Source of the DNA: Pseudomonas sihuiensis
GTDB taxonomy: Bacteria; Pseudomonadota; Gammaproteobacteria; Pseudomonadales; Pseudomonadaceae
Assembly: GCF_900106015.1 (NCBI RefSeq)
Contig: NZ_LT629797.1
Coordinates: forward strand, 620,001-684,000
Reading direction: 5' to 3'
Length of the DNA: 64,000 bases
The translations under genes were made by a program, and so were the position numbers. Every line of letters starts with the position of its first letter. The first letter of the stretch is position 1. The notes under the pieces were generated by a model, which was not told the origin of the DNA, made no database searches, and was given only the letters and a program-made list of their open reading frames with translations. Of this stretch, positions 1 to 8,186 are shown piece by piece.

Positions 1-113
1 TGGCCACGCAGCTGAGAACCGTCGATCAGCTCGATATCCAGCTGATAGCGGTGCATGCAGGCGATCTCCAGGTAGTCGTAGAGGTCGCAGGCCAAGGGTT
101 GGTAGTCGTCCAT
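1..113 (-). CDS. rof: Rof-like Rho-binding antiterminator family protein (5' end only, runs off window)
   Basis: Only the first 37 codons lie inside the window. The start ATG is at 113-111 on the minus strand. The peptide opens MDDYQPLACDLYDYLEIACM and continues with HRYQLDIELIDGSQLRG. This is the recognisable N-terminus of the Rof/YaeO family: a conserved D-Y-D-x-L-E-x-A-C segment followed by a hydrophobic strand and a D-G-x-x-L-x-G turn. E. coli Rof binds the Rho hexamer and blocks RNA entry. Whether this protein does so cannot be judged from a fragment. It is separated from the porin gene by a strong terminator, so it is not co-transcribed with it. Confidence 0.7.
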   Translation of the reverse strand, partial: MDDYQPLACDLYDYLEIACMHRYQLDIELIDGSQLRG

Positions 114-178
114 CGAGTTATCCTCCGAGATCGCTAGAGCCTAGCCGAGAAATGGCTCCGACTGTTTTCCAGGCATAT

Positions 179-217
179 AAAAAACGCCGCAACCCGGTAC
201 AGGCGTTGCGGCGTTTT
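179..217 (-). terminator. Rho-independent terminator downstream of the OprD porin
   Basis: A perfect 11-bp stem pairs AACGCCGCAAC (183-193) with GTTGCGGCGTT (205-215) around an 11-nt loop. It is flanked by an A-run on the left (179-184) and a T-run on the right, so it could work in both directions. It lies 17 bp past the porin stop codon. Confidence 0.9.
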
Positions 218-233
218 CGTGTTGCTGGAGTGT

Positions 234-1481
234 TTACATCAGGGGGATGGTGTAGCTGACGATCAGGCGGTTTTCGTCCAGATCACCGATGCTCGCATTG
301 GAGCGCACCATTGCGTTACGCCAGCGCACGCCGAGGTTCTTAAGTGGGCCTTGCTGGATGATGTAGCTGATATCCACGTCGCGTTCCCATTCCTTGCCGC
401 TTGCGCCACCCACACCGTCGAAGCCGTCACCGGTCACGTAGCGGACGAACGCCGTCAGGCCCGGAATGCCATAGCTGGCGAAGTTGACGTCATAACGTGC
501 CTGCCAGGATTTCTCGTCCTTGCGGGTGAAGTCGAGAATCTGGATGTAGTTGACGATGTAGGGATCGGTCTCGGTCAGGAAGGGGAAGGCGTTGTCGCCG
601 CCGACCTTCTGATAACCCACGCGGAAGGTGTGCGCACCAATGCCGGCCCAGAGGTTGACCGAGGTCAGGTCGTTATCCAGCTTGCCGCCGAGTTTGCGGC
701 CGTTGTCCTGGGTGTCGAAGTAGGCCAGGTTGGCGCCCAGCTTCCAGTCGCCGATCGGCTGCACGTGGATCAGGTTGTACAGCTTCTGGTCGTAGATATC
801 TTCCAGTTCGCCGTACCACGCGCCAACGGTGGTGTTGCCGCCATTGAACTTGTAGTCGCCACCGGCGAAGTTGTAGCGGTCGCTTTCGCCGCCGACGTTG
901 GTGGCGGTGATATCGACCCTGTCGGTGGACGCGCGTTGGTTGACTTCACGCAGCTGACCGCCATTGAGGGTCAGGCCGTCGATTTCCTGCGAGGTGATCA
1001 TGCCCCCGGTGAACACCTGCGGCAGCAGGCGCGAGTCGCCGGAGGTGACGATGGGCAGCTTGGGCATCAGCCCGCCGACCTTGCCGACGGTCTTGGAAAT
1101 GCGTGCCTTGACCGCGCCGCTGAGCTCGGAATATTCGTCCGACCCCTCGTTGCCGAAAGCGTTGGGCAGCAGGCCGGTGGCGGCGCGTTCATCAGACGAG
1201 TCGAGCTTCAGGCCCAGGCCCGCATAGGCGTCCAGGCCAAAACCAACGGTGCCCTCGGTGAAGCCGGACTCGGCCTTGAGGATGAAGCCCTGCGCCCATT
1301 CCTCGCGTTTGGACTGCTGGGCAGCCGTCGTGTCGCGCAGGTCGCGATTCATATAGAAATTGCGGAGTTCCAGCGTCGCTTTGCTGTCGCCGATGAAGTC
1401 AGCCTGTGCCAGGCTCGGCAGGGTCAGGCTGGCGCCCAGCGTGGCGAGGGCCACGGCGCGGGCGAGGGGAGTCTTACTCAT
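234..1481 (-). CDS. OprD-family outer membrane porin
   Basis: The 415-residue protein has a clear Sec signal peptide (about residues 1-27, ending SLAQA before DFIGDS). The mature part is the typical OprD-family beta-barrel: alternating aromatic strands near the start (LELRNFYMNRDLRD) and a C-terminal strand ending IVSYTIPLM. Length fits the family (about 410-440). OprD-family porins are 18-strand, monomeric channels for amino acids, aromatic or aliphatic carboxylates in Pseudomonas. The substrate cannot be told from this sequence. The gene is monocistronic: a terminator follows at 183-215 and a 318-bp intergenic region precedes it, containing the palindromic AGACTTTAGTCT motif at 1580-1591. 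The start ATG is followed at once by a basic MSKTPLAR segment typical of the leader. Confidence 0.92.
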   Translation of the reverse strand: MSKTPLARAVALATLGASLTLPSLAQADFIGDSKATLELRNFYMNRDLRDTTAAQQSKREEWAQGFILKAESGFTEGTVGFGLDAYAGLGLKLDSSDERAATGLLPNAFGNEGSDEYSELSGAVKARISKTVGKVGGLMPKLPIVTSGDSRLLPQVFTGGMITSQEIDGLTLNGGQLREVNQRASTDRVDITATNVGGESDRYNFAGGDYKFNGGNTTVGAWYGELEDIYDQKLYNLIHVQPIGDWKLGANLAYFDTQDNGRKLGGKLDNDLTSVNLWAGIGAHTFRVGYQKVGGDNAFPFLTETDPYIVNYIQILDFTRKDEKSWQARYDVNFASYGIPGLTAFVRYVTGDGFDGVGGASGKEWERDVDISYIIQQGPLKNLGVRWRNAMVRSNASIGDLDENRLIVSYTIPLM

Positions 1482-1800
1482 TATTGTTGTCTCCTCGTTG
1501 TTATTAGCAGGTCGGCCACGATGTGACCGGCCAGTTACGGCGCGATGAAATAAAGCATCTCGATAGCGAGTCGACTGTAAGACTTTAGTCTCGCGGGGCT
1601 TTGAGCGTGGCTGGAGCGTAAGTGAGGGCGGCCTCTAGATCGCGGTTGTCAGGGGTTTTCTGGATTTGGCCATCGATCGGGAAAATCTCGTTCGAGCGCA
1701 AGCGAGCTGAGAAAAATCAATAACCGTTGGTCGATAAAGGTTAAAGCTTGCCTTTCAACGGCCGTTAATTTCGGCAGATAACCTGTTTGGGTACCCCGTC
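1482..1800. promoter_or_regulatory. Divergent intergenic region between the porin and DUF5610 genes, with a palindrome at 1580-1591
   Basis: This 319-bp stretch has no credible gene. It must carry the promoters of the leftward porin and the rightward DUF5610 gene. The clearest element is AGACTTTAGTCT (1580-1591), a near-palindrome about 100 bp upstream of the porin start. It resembles the GACTTAAGTC palindrome upstream of the giant peroxidase gene. I could not fix a sigma-70 promoter with confidence. Confidence 0.4.
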
Positions 1801-2940
1801 ATGAATCCTCTGAGCTCACTGAATTCCGCCGCTTCCCGCACTGCGCAAGCCAGCCAGGCTTTGGCGGCGCGCAGCAATGCCGCCGATGCCCAGGCCACCT
1901 TGGCCAATCGCCTCGCCGAGAAGCTCGGTGTGCCGTCGGGCTCGCTGTCTGGGTCGCGTGATGAATACACCCCGGAGAAAGTGGCGGGGCGGATTCTGGG
2001 CTTCATCGAGCAGCGTCTGCAGAGCGAGGCCGCTGCTGGCGCTGATCCGGCCAAGTTGGACAAGCTGCTGTCCCAGGCGCGTGATGGTGTCGAGAAGGGC
2101 TTTGCCGAGGCGCGCAAGATTCTCGATGGCATGGGCGTGCTCAAGGGGCAGGTGGCCAGCGATATAGACGATACCTACAAGCGTATTCAGGATGGCTTCG
2201 GCGATCTCGACAAACGCTTCGGCAGCGCTGCCCCGGGCGCCTCGGACAAGGTTGCGGTGGCCGGTTACAGCGAGCGTTTCAGTGCGTTGGCGGAGACCTT
2301 CGACCTGTCCGTCACGACCCGCGATGGCGATCGCCTGCGCATTTCCGTGGCACAGGCTTCGGCCAGCTGGTCGCAGAGCAGTTTCGCCGCTTCCAGCGAC
2401 GGTAAGTCCACCACTGTGGTGGGCACTAGTCAGTCTGGCAGCATGCGCATCGGTGGCTGGCAGGTGGATGTCGAGGGTGAGCTGGACGACGACGAGATCA
2501 AGGCGTTGGAGAAGCTTTTCAGTCAGGTGCAGGATCTCTCCGACAAGTTCTACGCTGGTGATCTGGCAGGTGCCTTCGACCGTGCCATGGCGCTGGATAT
2601 GGACGGTGAGCAACTGGCTTCGATGTCGCTGCGCCTGACGCAGACCAGCGTGCGTCAGGCCACCGATGCCTATGGCGCCGTGGCTGGGCAGGGCGCCAGT
2701 GCGGTCAATACCGGGCTGCAGGAATATGCCCAGGGCCTGCTCGATGCGCTGCGCAGTGCCGGTGATCTGGCGCAGGACGCCGGCGGCATGCTCAAGGAGT
2801 TGCTCAAGGGCGGCTTCTCGCTCGATGAGCGCTTCGACCTGCCGCGCCTGGAAAAAGCCGACAGCCTCAACCGCAGTCTGCTCGACGGTTTGCAGTCGCT
2901 GCTCGCTGGCCAAGCGGGCAAGGGCGTTGACGCGAGCTGA
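1801..2940 (+). CDS. DUF5610 domain-containing protein
   Basis: 379 residues, with no signal peptide and no membrane segment. The N-terminal half (about residues 25-165) is a mostly helical, charged region (for example YTPEKVAGRILGFIEQRL and ARKILDGMGVLKGQVASDID) that I recognise as the DUF5610 pattern of Pseudomonas. The middle contains a beta-rich stretch and the C-terminus is again helical. The function of the family is unknown. The start ATG follows GGGTACCCCGTC with only a weak ribosome-binding site, but the conserved opening MNPLSSLN supports it. It is followed 49 bp later by a glutaredoxin-like gene on the same strand. Cytoplasmic location is inferred from the lack of export signals. 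Confidence 0.8.
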   Translation: MNPLSSLNSAASRTAQASQALAARSNAADAQATLANRLAEKLGVPSGSLSGSRDEYTPEKVAGRILGFIEQRLQSEAAAGADPAKLDKLLSQARDGVEKGFAEARKILDGMGVLKGQVASDIDDTYKRIQDGFGDLDKRFGSAAPGASDKVAVAGYSERFSALAETFDLSVTTRDGDRLRISVAQASASWSQSSFAASSDGKSTTVVGTSQSGSMRIGGWQVDVEGELDDDEIKALEKLFSQVQDLSDKFYAGDLAGAFDRAMALDMDGEQLASMSLRLTQTSVRQATDAYGAVAGQGASAVNTGLQEYAQGLLDALRSAGDLAQDAGGMLKELLKGGFSLDERFDLPRLEKADSLNRSLLDGLQSLLAGQAGKGVDAS

Positions 2941-2989
2941 TCGACAGCCGGTGCTAAACTGCGCACCTTGCTGATAGTGAGGTGCGCTC

Positions 2990-3226
2990 ATGACGCCTGA
3001 ATGCCAACTTTTCGGAACCCTGGGCTGCCACCTTTGCGAGGTGGCCGAGGCGCTGCTCATGCCATTCGTAGAGAATGGTCTGCTGGTCGAGTTGATCGAC
3101 ATCGCCGAGCACGAAGGGATGGTCGAGCAGTACGGTTTGCGCATTCCGGTGCTGCGCCGCTGCGACAGTGGAAGCGAGCTGAACTGGCCATTCGATGCCG
3201 AGCAGGTGGTGGCTTTTCTGAGCTGA
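2990..3226 (+). CDS. Small glutaredoxin-like protein (DUF836 type)
   Basis: This is a 78-residue thioredoxin-fold protein with the redox motif G-C-H-L-C at residues 10-14, followed by a helix (EVAEALLMPF). The cis-proline region is IPVLRR. This layout fits the short glutaredoxin-like DUF836 family, which has a single domain and no export signal. It probably handles thiol/disulfide exchange in the cytoplasm, though no partner is evident. A GAGGTG ribosome-binding site sits 8 bp before the ATG. The gene ends before a strong bidirectional terminator shared with the tRNA-Pro gene on the other strand. Confidence 0.8.
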   Translation: MTPECQLFGTLGCHLCEVAEALLMPFVENGLLVELIDIAEHEGMVEQYGLRIPVLRRCDSGSELNWPFDAEQVVAFLS

Positions 3227-3253
3227 AAGGCGCTACCGACAAATCGAAGGCAA

Positions 3254-3283
3254 TAAAAAACCCGCCGATTAAGGCGGGTTTTT
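3254..3283. terminator. Bidirectional Rho-independent terminator
   Basis: An A-run (3255-3260), the stem CCCGCC (3261-3266), a 6-nt loop, the stem GGCGGG (3273-3278) and a T-run (3279-3283). It serves both the rightward glutaredoxin-like gene and the leftward tRNA-Pro gene. Confidence 0.92.
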
Positions 3284-3287
3284 GATT

Positions 3288-3364
3288 TGGTCGGAGAGAC
3301 AGGATTCGAACCTGCGACCTTCTCGTCCCGAACGAGACGCGCTACCAAGCTGCGCTACACTCCG
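3288..3364 (-). tRNA. tRNA-Pro (anticodon CGG)
   Basis: On the minus strand the 77-nt sequence begins CGGAGTGTAGCGCAGC and ends with an encoded CCA. The acceptor stem pairs CGGAG with CTCCG. The anticodon loop reads TTCGGGA, giving anticodon CGG. The T-loop GGTTCGAATCC is canonical. It is a stand-alone gene with a terminator immediately downstream. I see no integrase or attachment-site duplication next to it. Confidence 0.97.
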
Positions 3365-3493
3365 AATGAGCCGTATTCTACCGAAAAACTTTTACTGCAC
3401 AAGGGGTTAGCCTGAAAAAATCAGCAGGCCGATATCCCTTTCTGCAGCCGGGGCGAGCCCGGTTGTCCTTCAGCGGTGCCTCGGGCTCTCGCC

Positions 3494-3715
3494 TCAGAGT
3501 TCCTTGACGGTCTGCACTTGATCCTTGTTGATCGTGGCGCGCTTGCCGTCGAGTTGCTCGAATTCGTAGAAGCCGGATTCTTCATCGAACTTGGGTTTGT
3601 CTACCGTCTGTATTTCACGCCCGTCATTCAGGGTGATCACCGACGGCGTGGAGCAGCCGGCCAGCACAGTGAAGCCGATTGCCATCAGCAGGGCGGGGAT
3701 TATCCGTTTGGTCAT
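3494..3715 (-). CDS. YgdI/YgdR-family small lipoprotein
   Basis: 73 residues starting at the ATG at 3715-3713. That start has a good AAGGAG ribosome-binding site and places a lipoprotein signal (MTKRIIPALLMAIGFTVLAG before Cys) right at the N-terminus. A longer reading from 3808 would bury it. The lipobox is L-A-G-C. The mature part (VITLNDGREIQTVDKPKFD...) matches the YgdI/YgdR SH3-like fold: a D-G-R-E turn, then FYEFEQLDGKRATINKDQV. Such proteins are periplasmic-facing membrane-anchored lipoproteins of unknown role. The gene stands alone between tRNA-Pro and mobA. Confidence 0.88.
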   Translation of the reverse strand: MTKRIIPALLMAIGFTVLAGCSTPSVITLNDGREIQTVDKPKFDEESGFYEFEQLDGKRATINKDQVQTVKEL

Positions 3716-3801
3716 GGTGTGTCTCCTTGGGTGCGAAAGAGGTGCTATACCCTCGCTCAGACGTGAAACTGCCGTATGAGTTCCGCGCAGGGCTTCTCGC
3801 T

Positions 3802-4392
3802 TCAGCAAGGCGATATGCCGTTCGCGAGCGTTTCCGGTGTGTTCAGGTTGGCCAGGCGGGCATCTTCCGGCGTGCAGTCGACGGCGATGGGGGCCAGGTT
3901 GCCGAACCAGCGCTGCGGGCTGCGTTCACCGGATTGCCAGGCGTGTTCCAGATCGTCTCTGAGCCCCGTAGGCAACAGGCAGAACAGTGGCTGCCAGTAG
4001 TTGCCCTGGCGAATCACCACCGGCCGGCTCCCCGCGTGGGCAAGCAGTGACTCGATCAGCGCACGGTCCACCAGGGGGGCGTCACAGGGCAGAACCAGCA
4101 TTTGCTCGTGGCGTGCCGCGGCCATGCCGGCGCGGATACCCGCCAGTGGCCCCTGAAAGTCCTGATCCTGATCTGCGACCAGTTGGTCGGCGTAGCGTGC
4201 ATAGTGCTCCGTGTTGCGGTTGCAGGAGATGATCAGGTCGTCGCTCAACGGTCTGGTCAGATCATGCAACCACGCGATCAGTGGCCGACCGCGCCACTCC
4301 AGCAGGCCTTTGTCGCGGCCGCCCATACGCAGGCCTCGGCCACCGGAAAGTAGTAGCACCGAGCAGGTGGGGCGGGCGTTGGATGCGGGCAT
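3802..4392 (-). CDS. mobA: Molybdenum cofactor guanylyltransferase MobA
   Basis: It transfers GMP from GTP to molybdopterin to make the guanine dinucleotide cofactor used by DMSO-reductase-family enzymes. The N-terminal nucleotide-binding signature [15 protein letters not shown] lies at about residues 13-27. Further motifs are the G-P-L-A-G-I substrate loop and L-P-C-D-A-P-L near residue 105. At 196 residues from the chosen ATG (4392-4390) it is normal length. A further in-frame start at 4437 would add 15 unconserved residues and overlap the divergent moaB promoter, so I rejected it. It is divergent from moaB-moeA with about 68 bp between starts, as expected for genes of one cofactor pathway. 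Confidence 0.93.
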   Translation of the reverse strand: MPASNARPTCSVLLLSGGRGLRMGGRDKGLLEWRGRPLIAWLHDLTRPLSDDLIISCNRNTEHYARYADQLVADQDQDFQGPLAGIRAGMAAARHEQMLVLPCDAPLVDRALIESLLAHAGSRPVVIRQGNYWQPLFCLLPTGLRDDLEHAWQSGERSPQRWFGNLAPIAVDCTPEDARLANLNTPETLANGISPC

Positions 4393-4460
4393 GTGTGCAG
4401 TCTCCGGAGGCAGGCTGTGTGATATAACAGCGCCCATTCTCTCCCAATTGGATGCCTGCC

Positions 4461-5000
4461 ATGAACCATAAGGCCGACGCGGTTTTCGTGCCGCTGAACA
4501 TTGCCGTGCTGACCGTCAGCGACACGCGCACGCTGGAGACCGATACCTCGGGTCAACTGCTGGTCGACCGTCTGACCGCCGCCGGGCACCAACTGGCCGC
4601 TCGCGTTCTGCTAAAGGATGACCTCTACAAGATCCGCGCCCAGGTGGCGACCTGGATTGCCGAGGATCAGGTGCAGGTGGTGGTGATCACCGGCGGTACC
4701 GGTTTCACCGGGCGTGACAGCACGCCGGAAGCGGTCGCCTGCCTGCTGGACAAGCAGGTCGATGGTTTCGGTGAGCTGTTCCGGCAGATCTCCGTGGCCG
4801 ATATCGGCACGTCCACCATCCAGTCGCGTGCGCTGGCCGGTCTGGCCAACGGCACCCTGGTGTGCTGCCTGCCGGGTTCGACCAATGCCTGTCGTACCGC
4901 CTGGGATGGCATTCTCGGCGAGCAACTGGATGCACGGCATCGTCCCTGCAACTTCGTGCCGCATCTGAAACAGGTGGGCGCCTGCGAGACACGCGGATGA
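4461..5000 (+). CDS. moaB: Molybdenum cofactor biosynthesis protein MoaB
   Basis: 179 residues. MoaB/MogA-family proteins bind molybdopterin and adenylylate it before metal insertion. The signature [12 protein letters not shown] at about residues 78-89 is intact, followed by the STPEAV helix and, later, [10 protein letters not shown] chose the ATG at 4461 because [24 protein letters not shown] is the conserved opening. An alternative ATG lies three codons upstream at 4452. The stop overlaps the moeA start (ATGA, 4997-5000), so the two are translationally coupled. Cytoplasmic. Confidence 0.93.
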   Translation: MNHKADAVFVPLNIAVLTVSDTRTLETDTSGQLLVDRLTAAGHQLAARVLLKDDLYKIRAQVATWIAEDQVQVVVITGGTGFTGRDSTPEAVACLLDKQVDGFGELFRQISVADIGTSTIQSRALAGLANGTLVCCLPGSTNACRTAWDGILGEQLDARHRPCNFVPHLKQVGACETRG

Positions 5001-6211
5001 GTGGTTGCGATCATCCCGGTCTGCTGCCCATGGAGGCGGCGCTGGAGCGCCTGCTGGCTCTGGCGGATGCGGCGCCAATCGAGCAGGTCGAGCCGGTCGT
5101 GCTGGCCGAGGCTGATGGTCGTGTGCTGGCCGAGCCGCTGATCGCAGCGCTGGATCTGCCGCCCTGGGCCAACAGCGCCATGGACGGTTACGCCCTGCGC
5201 CTGGCCGATTGCAATGGCCAGGCGTTGCCGATTAGCCAGCGCATTCAGGCGGGCACCGCGCCCACACCGCTGGAGCCCGGAACCTGCGCGCGCATCTTCA
5301 CTGGTGCGCCGCTACCGGAAGGTGCCGACACCGTCGAGATGCAGGAAAACGTTGAGCTGGATGAGGCAGGGCGCGTGCATTTCCGCGAGCCGCTGAAAGT
5401 CGGGCAGAACGTACGGGCTCAAGGTCAGGAAACCCGCAGCGGCGACTGCGTGCTGCCGGCCGGTACCCGCCTGGGGCCAATCGAGCTGGGGCTGGCAGCC
5501 TCTCTTGGCGCCGCACGGCTGTCGGTGCGTCGGCGCCTGCGCGTTGCCGTGCTGTCCACCGGTGATGAGCTGGTCGAGCCGGGGCAGGCGCTTGGGCCGG
5601 GGCAGATCTACAACAGCAATCGCCGTCTGCTGATTGCCTGGTTGCAGCGGCTGGGCTGCAGCGTGGTCGATGCGGGCATATTGCCCGATGACCTGCAGCG
5701 CACCCGCGAAGCGTTGGGAGCCTTGGGCGAGGTCGATCTGATCCTCTCCACGGGTGGTGTTTCGGTGGGGGAGGCGGATTTTCTCGGCATAGCCCTGCGC
5801 GAGGCGGGCGAACTGGCGCTGTGGAAATTGGCGATCAAGCCAGGTAAACCGCTGACCTTCGGCCACTATCAGGGCGTTCCGGTAATAGGTTTGCCGGGCA
5901 ATCCGGCCTCGACACTGGTCACCTTCGGACTGCTGGCGCGTCCTTACATGTTGCGTCGTCTTGGGGTGCAGCGGGTCGAACCACTGGGCTTCGCGGTGCC
6001 GGCAGGTTTTACCTGGGCTAAGCCGGGTATGCGCCGTGAGTACCTGCGCGCGCGTCTGGAGCATGGGCGCGTGGTGCCCTATGCCAATCAGAGTTCCGGC
6101 GTTTTGCGCAGCGCCGCCTGGGCTGAAGGGCTAGCCGAGGTCATGGAAGGCAGTACGCTGGCCGAGGGTGATATGTTGCGTTTCATTCCGCTCAGCGAGA
6201 TTCTCGGCTAG
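4997..6211 (+). CDS. moeA: Molybdopterin molybdenumtransferase MoeA
   Basis: 404 residues. It inserts molybdate into adenylylated molybdopterin. The four-domain MoeA layout is visible: N-terminal MDGYAL motif (about residues 57-62), the molybdopterin-binding domain with [13 protein letters not shown] (about residues 250-262), K-P-G-K-P-L-T-F-G, the loop G-L-P-G-N-P-A-S, and a C-terminal beta-barrel domain. The start is the ATG that overlaps the moaB stop by four bases. An upstream reading overlapping moaB would add 45 non-homologous residues and was rejected. With moaB and mobA it forms a compact molybdenum cofactor locus. Confidence 0.95.
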   Translation: MSGCDHPGLLPMEAALERLLALADAAPIEQVEPVVLAEADGRVLAEPLIAALDLPPWANSAMDGYALRLADCNGQALPISQRIQAGTAPTPLEPGTCARIFTGAPLPEGADTVEMQENVELDEAGRVHFREPLKVGQNVRAQGQETRSGDCVLPAGTRLGPIELGLAASLGAARLSVRRRLRVAVLSTGDELVEPGQALGPGQIYNSNRRLLIAWLQRLGCSVVDAGILPDDLQRTREALGALGEVDLILSTGGVSVGEADFLGIALREAGELALWKLAIKPGKPLTFGHYQGVPVIGLPGNPASTLVTFGLLARPYMLRRLGVQRVEPLGFAVPAGFTWAKPGMRREYLRARLEHGRVVPYANQSSGVLRSAAWAEGLAEVMEGSTLAEGDMLRFIPLSEILG

Positions 6212-6219
6212 GTTTCCGA

Positions 6220-6252
6220 GCCGCCCGACCATGCAGATGGTTGGGCGCTTTA
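6220..6252 (+). terminator. Probable terminator after moeA
   Basis: An imperfect hairpin pairs GCCGCCCGACCAT (6220-6232) with ATGGTTGGGCGC (6237-6248), and is followed by a short T-stretch. It lies 9 bp past the moeA stop. The T-run is short, so termination may be partial. Confidence 0.5.
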
Positions 6253-6362
6253 GATGAAATGGCGAGACCACTGAGTCACAATTCTGTCGATAGAATTTGC
6301 AAATGAGCGTTATAGAGGGCATAGTCGCGGACTTGTTAAATTCACTCGACACGGTCGTGCCC

Positions 6363-6995
6363 ATGCTAAAACGCTTCGCACCCCTCGTGCCTATTGCACT
6401 CACAGTCTTTCTCGCTGCCTGTGCCGGCCATGCGCCGCAGACGCAACCGCAGCAACCGATCAGCGATGCAGCAGTCGAACCTGTGACTCGCCTGATGATC
6501 GAGCAGGATGAACCTGCCGATGATGAGATCAACGCGCTGATCGACGATCAACCCTATGAAATGCCGCAACTGGCCGACAGCCTGCTCGATCTCGGGCGTT
6601 CGCTGATCGGTACCCGTTATCGCTACGGCGGTAGCTCGGTACAGACTGGTTTCGATTGCAGCGGTTTTATCGGCTACCTGTTCCGCGAGGAAGTCGGCCT
6701 GGAACTGCCGCGTTCCACGCGTGAGCTGATCAACCTCGATGCGCCGAAGGTGGCGCGCGCCGATCTGGAACCGGGTGATCTGATCCTGTTCAATGATCGT
6801 GGTCGTGGTCGCGTCAGTCATGCCGGCATCTACCTGGGTGATGATCAGTTCATCCACTCCAGCAGCAGCCGCAGCGGTGGTGTGCGCATCGATAGCCTGG
6901 ATGACAGTTACTGGAATCGCAGCTACCTGCAAGCCAAGCGCGTACTGGCGCTGGCGCCAGTGGACGATCAAGTCGCAGCCAGGCGTCATCCCTGA
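6363..6995 (+). CDS. NlpC/P60 family lipoprotein (cell-wall endopeptidase), copy 1
   Basis: 210 residues. I set the start at the ATG at 6363 because it opens directly into a lipoprotein signal (MLKRFAPLVPIALTVFLAA, then Cys20). Upstream in-frame codons add a non-signal extension. The NlpC/P60 domain spans about residues 75-200. The catalytic cysteine is in F-D-C-S-G-F, the histidine in V-S-H-A-G-I-Y-L-G, and the third polar residue in F-I-H-S-S. Such enzymes cleave gamma-D-glutamyl-diaminopimelate or related peptide bonds in peptidoglycan. An acidic linker (EQDEPADDEINALIDD) separates lipid anchor and domain. A close paralogue follows 85 bp downstream. Confidence 0.9.
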   Translation: MLKRFAPLVPIALTVFLAACAGHAPQTQPQQPISDAAVEPVTRLMIEQDEPADDEINALIDDQPYEMPQLADSLLDLGRSLIGTRYRYGGSSVQTGFDCSGFIGYLFREEVGLELPRSTRELINLDAPKVARADLEPGDLILFNDRGRGRVSHAGIYLGDDQFIHSSSSRSGGVRIDSLDDSYWNRSYLQAKRVLALAPVDDQVAARRHP

Positions 6996-7080
6996 TGTTT
7001 CACGGCGTAACCCCAGGGTTGCGCCGTTCGTCGTGTCTCGGGCAGAGTAGGGCGCATTCAGGCTCAGGATCGCCTCGCTT

Positions 7081-7605
7081 ATGCCCGTCACGACCCGTGT
7101 CGCTGTAATTTCTCTTGTTCTGCTACTGAGTGCCTGTAGCAGTCGCGCCCCTTCTCCTCAGCCTGCCTACACGCCGCCAATTGCTTCTTCGTCCTATCAG
7201 GGCGGTGCCGAAGATGTGCTGTTTCGCGCGCTTGGCCTGGTTGGAACACCCTATCGCTACGGTGGTAATACACCGGATGGCGGTTTCGACTGCAGTGGCC
7301 TGATCGGCTATGTCTACCGTGATGCCGCTGGCATCAGCCTGCCGCGTTCTACTCGTGAGCTGAGTGCGATGCGTACGCCAGATGTTCGTCGTGACGCCCT
7401 GCAAAGTGGTGATCTGGTGTTCTTTGCCACCAATGGTGGCCGCGCCGTCAGTCATGCCGGGATCTATGTCGGTGACGGCCGCTTCGTTCATGCCCCCTCT
7501 ACCGGCGGCACCGTGCGCCTGGACAGCCTCACCAGCGGTTACTGGCAGGGCGTCTATCTCGATGCCAAGCGGGTCATCACGCCAGAGCTCGCGCGTAATC
7601 CCTGA
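7081..7605 (+). CDS. NlpC/P60 family lipoprotein (cell-wall endopeptidase), copy 2
   Basis: 174 residues. The signal is MPVTTRVAVISLVLLLSA with Cys19 as lipobox cysteine. The catalytic domain occupies about residues 45-165 and shows F-D-C-S-G-L, V-S-H-A-G-I-Y-V-G and F-V-H-A-P. Hence the Cys/His pair is intact. It is clearly related to the gene just upstream (shared Y-R-Y-G-G, L-P-R-S-T-R-E-L, GDL-F-F/N) but has a shorter linker. The tandem pair looks like a duplication. The target is presumably peptidoglycan on the inner face of the outer membrane. Confidence 0.9.
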   Translation: MPVTTRVAVISLVLLLSACSSRAPSPQPAYTPPIASSSYQGGAEDVLFRALGLVGTPYRYGGNTPDGGFDCSGLIGYVYRDAAGISLPRSTRELSAMRTPDVRRDALQSGDLVFFATNGGRAVSHAGIYVGDGRFVHAPSTGGTVRLDSLTSGYWQGVYLDAKRVITPELARNP

Positions 7606-7615
7606 ATTACTGTCC

Positions 7616-7936
7616 ATGGTCGATCCCATTCGCCTGCCGCCTCAGCCTGAGGTCTGCGAACTGTGTGCACGCCCCGTCGCATTGACCCGTCATCACCTGA
7701 TTCCCAAGGCGCTGCACGACAAGGCTTATGTGCAGAAGCGCTACCCCCGTCATGAACGTATCACCGCCACGCTGTGGGTCTGCCGCGCCTGCCATAACCA
7801 GATTCATCGGCTTTTCAGTGAAAAGGAGCTGGCGCTGACCTACAACAGCCGCGAGGCACTGCTGAGCGACGAGCGTTTGCGAACGTTCGTCGACTGGTTG
7901 GCGAGCAAGCCGCCCGGGTTCATGCCCAGGCACTGA
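7616..7936 (+). CDS. HNH endonuclease-like protein
   Basis: 106 residues from ATG 7616. It carries two zinc-type Cys pairs (C-E-L-C at about residues 12-15 and C-R-A-C about residue 60) flanking an R-H-H-L-I-P motif and N-Q-I-H, which is the HNH/McrA-like arrangement. This small protein is conserved in Pseudomonas, but its substrate is unknown. It starts 10 bp after the second NlpC/P60 gene and is probably co-transcribed. A longer in-frame reading beginning at 7364 overlaps the NlpC gene and is not credible. It does not look like a restriction enzyme gene because no methylase is nearby. Confidence 0.78.
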   Translation: MVDPIRLPPQPEVCELCARPVALTRHHLIPKALHDKAYVQKRYPRHERITATLWVCRACHNQIHRLFSEKELALTYNSREALLSDERLRTFVDWLASKPPGFMPRH

Positions 7937-7979
7937 GTGGCGTTGACGGGCAGGGCTGCCAGCCTCTACCCTGCGCGCC

Positions 7980-8172
7980 TTGCTTCAGGTGCCCCGCGTT
8001 GCCGTGAATGGCGGCCAAGGGGTGAAACAGGGAAGCCGGTTCGAATGCCGGCGCTGCCCCCGCAACGGTAGGTGAGTCAAACGCTGCTCAAAGCCACTGT
8101 GCTATGCACGGGAAGGCGCGGCGTCGAACCCATGGTTCGCTCACAAGCCCGGAGACCGGCCTGTCGCAGTTT
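7980..8172 (+). ncRNA. Cobalamin (AdoCbl) riboswitch
   Basis: The hallmark core blocks appear in the correct order: GGGAAGCCGGTTCGAATGCC (8029-8048), then CGCTGCCCCCGCAACGGTA, a peripheral arm with GGGAAGGCGC (about 8110), and the closing AAGCCCGGAGACCGGCCTG (about 8144-8162). It precedes cobO, the first of ten cobalamin genes. Adenosylcobalamin binding normally represses such operons. The expression platform is annotated separately. Confidence 0.95.
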
Positions 8173-8186
8173 CACGGCATCGCGGA

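Noticed and set aside
219..1526. 435-residue plus-strand frame opposite the porin
   Set aside because: Antisense of a clear OprD-family gene with a signal peptide and terminator on the minus strand.
1816..3348. 510-residue minus-strand frame crossing the DUF5610 and glutaredoxin-like genes and the tRNA
   Set aside because: It covers a tRNA gene and two better-supported genes on the other strand; its start would lie inside tRNA-Pro.
3288..3364. tRNA-Pro as an integration site of a genomic island
   Set aside because: No duplicated 3' tRNA fragment, integrase or phage genes are visible nearby; the flanking genes are ordinary.
7616..7936. HNH protein as part of a restriction-modification or defence system
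   Set aside because: No methyltransferase, specificity or other defence gene is adjacent; neighbours are cell-wall and cobalamin genes.
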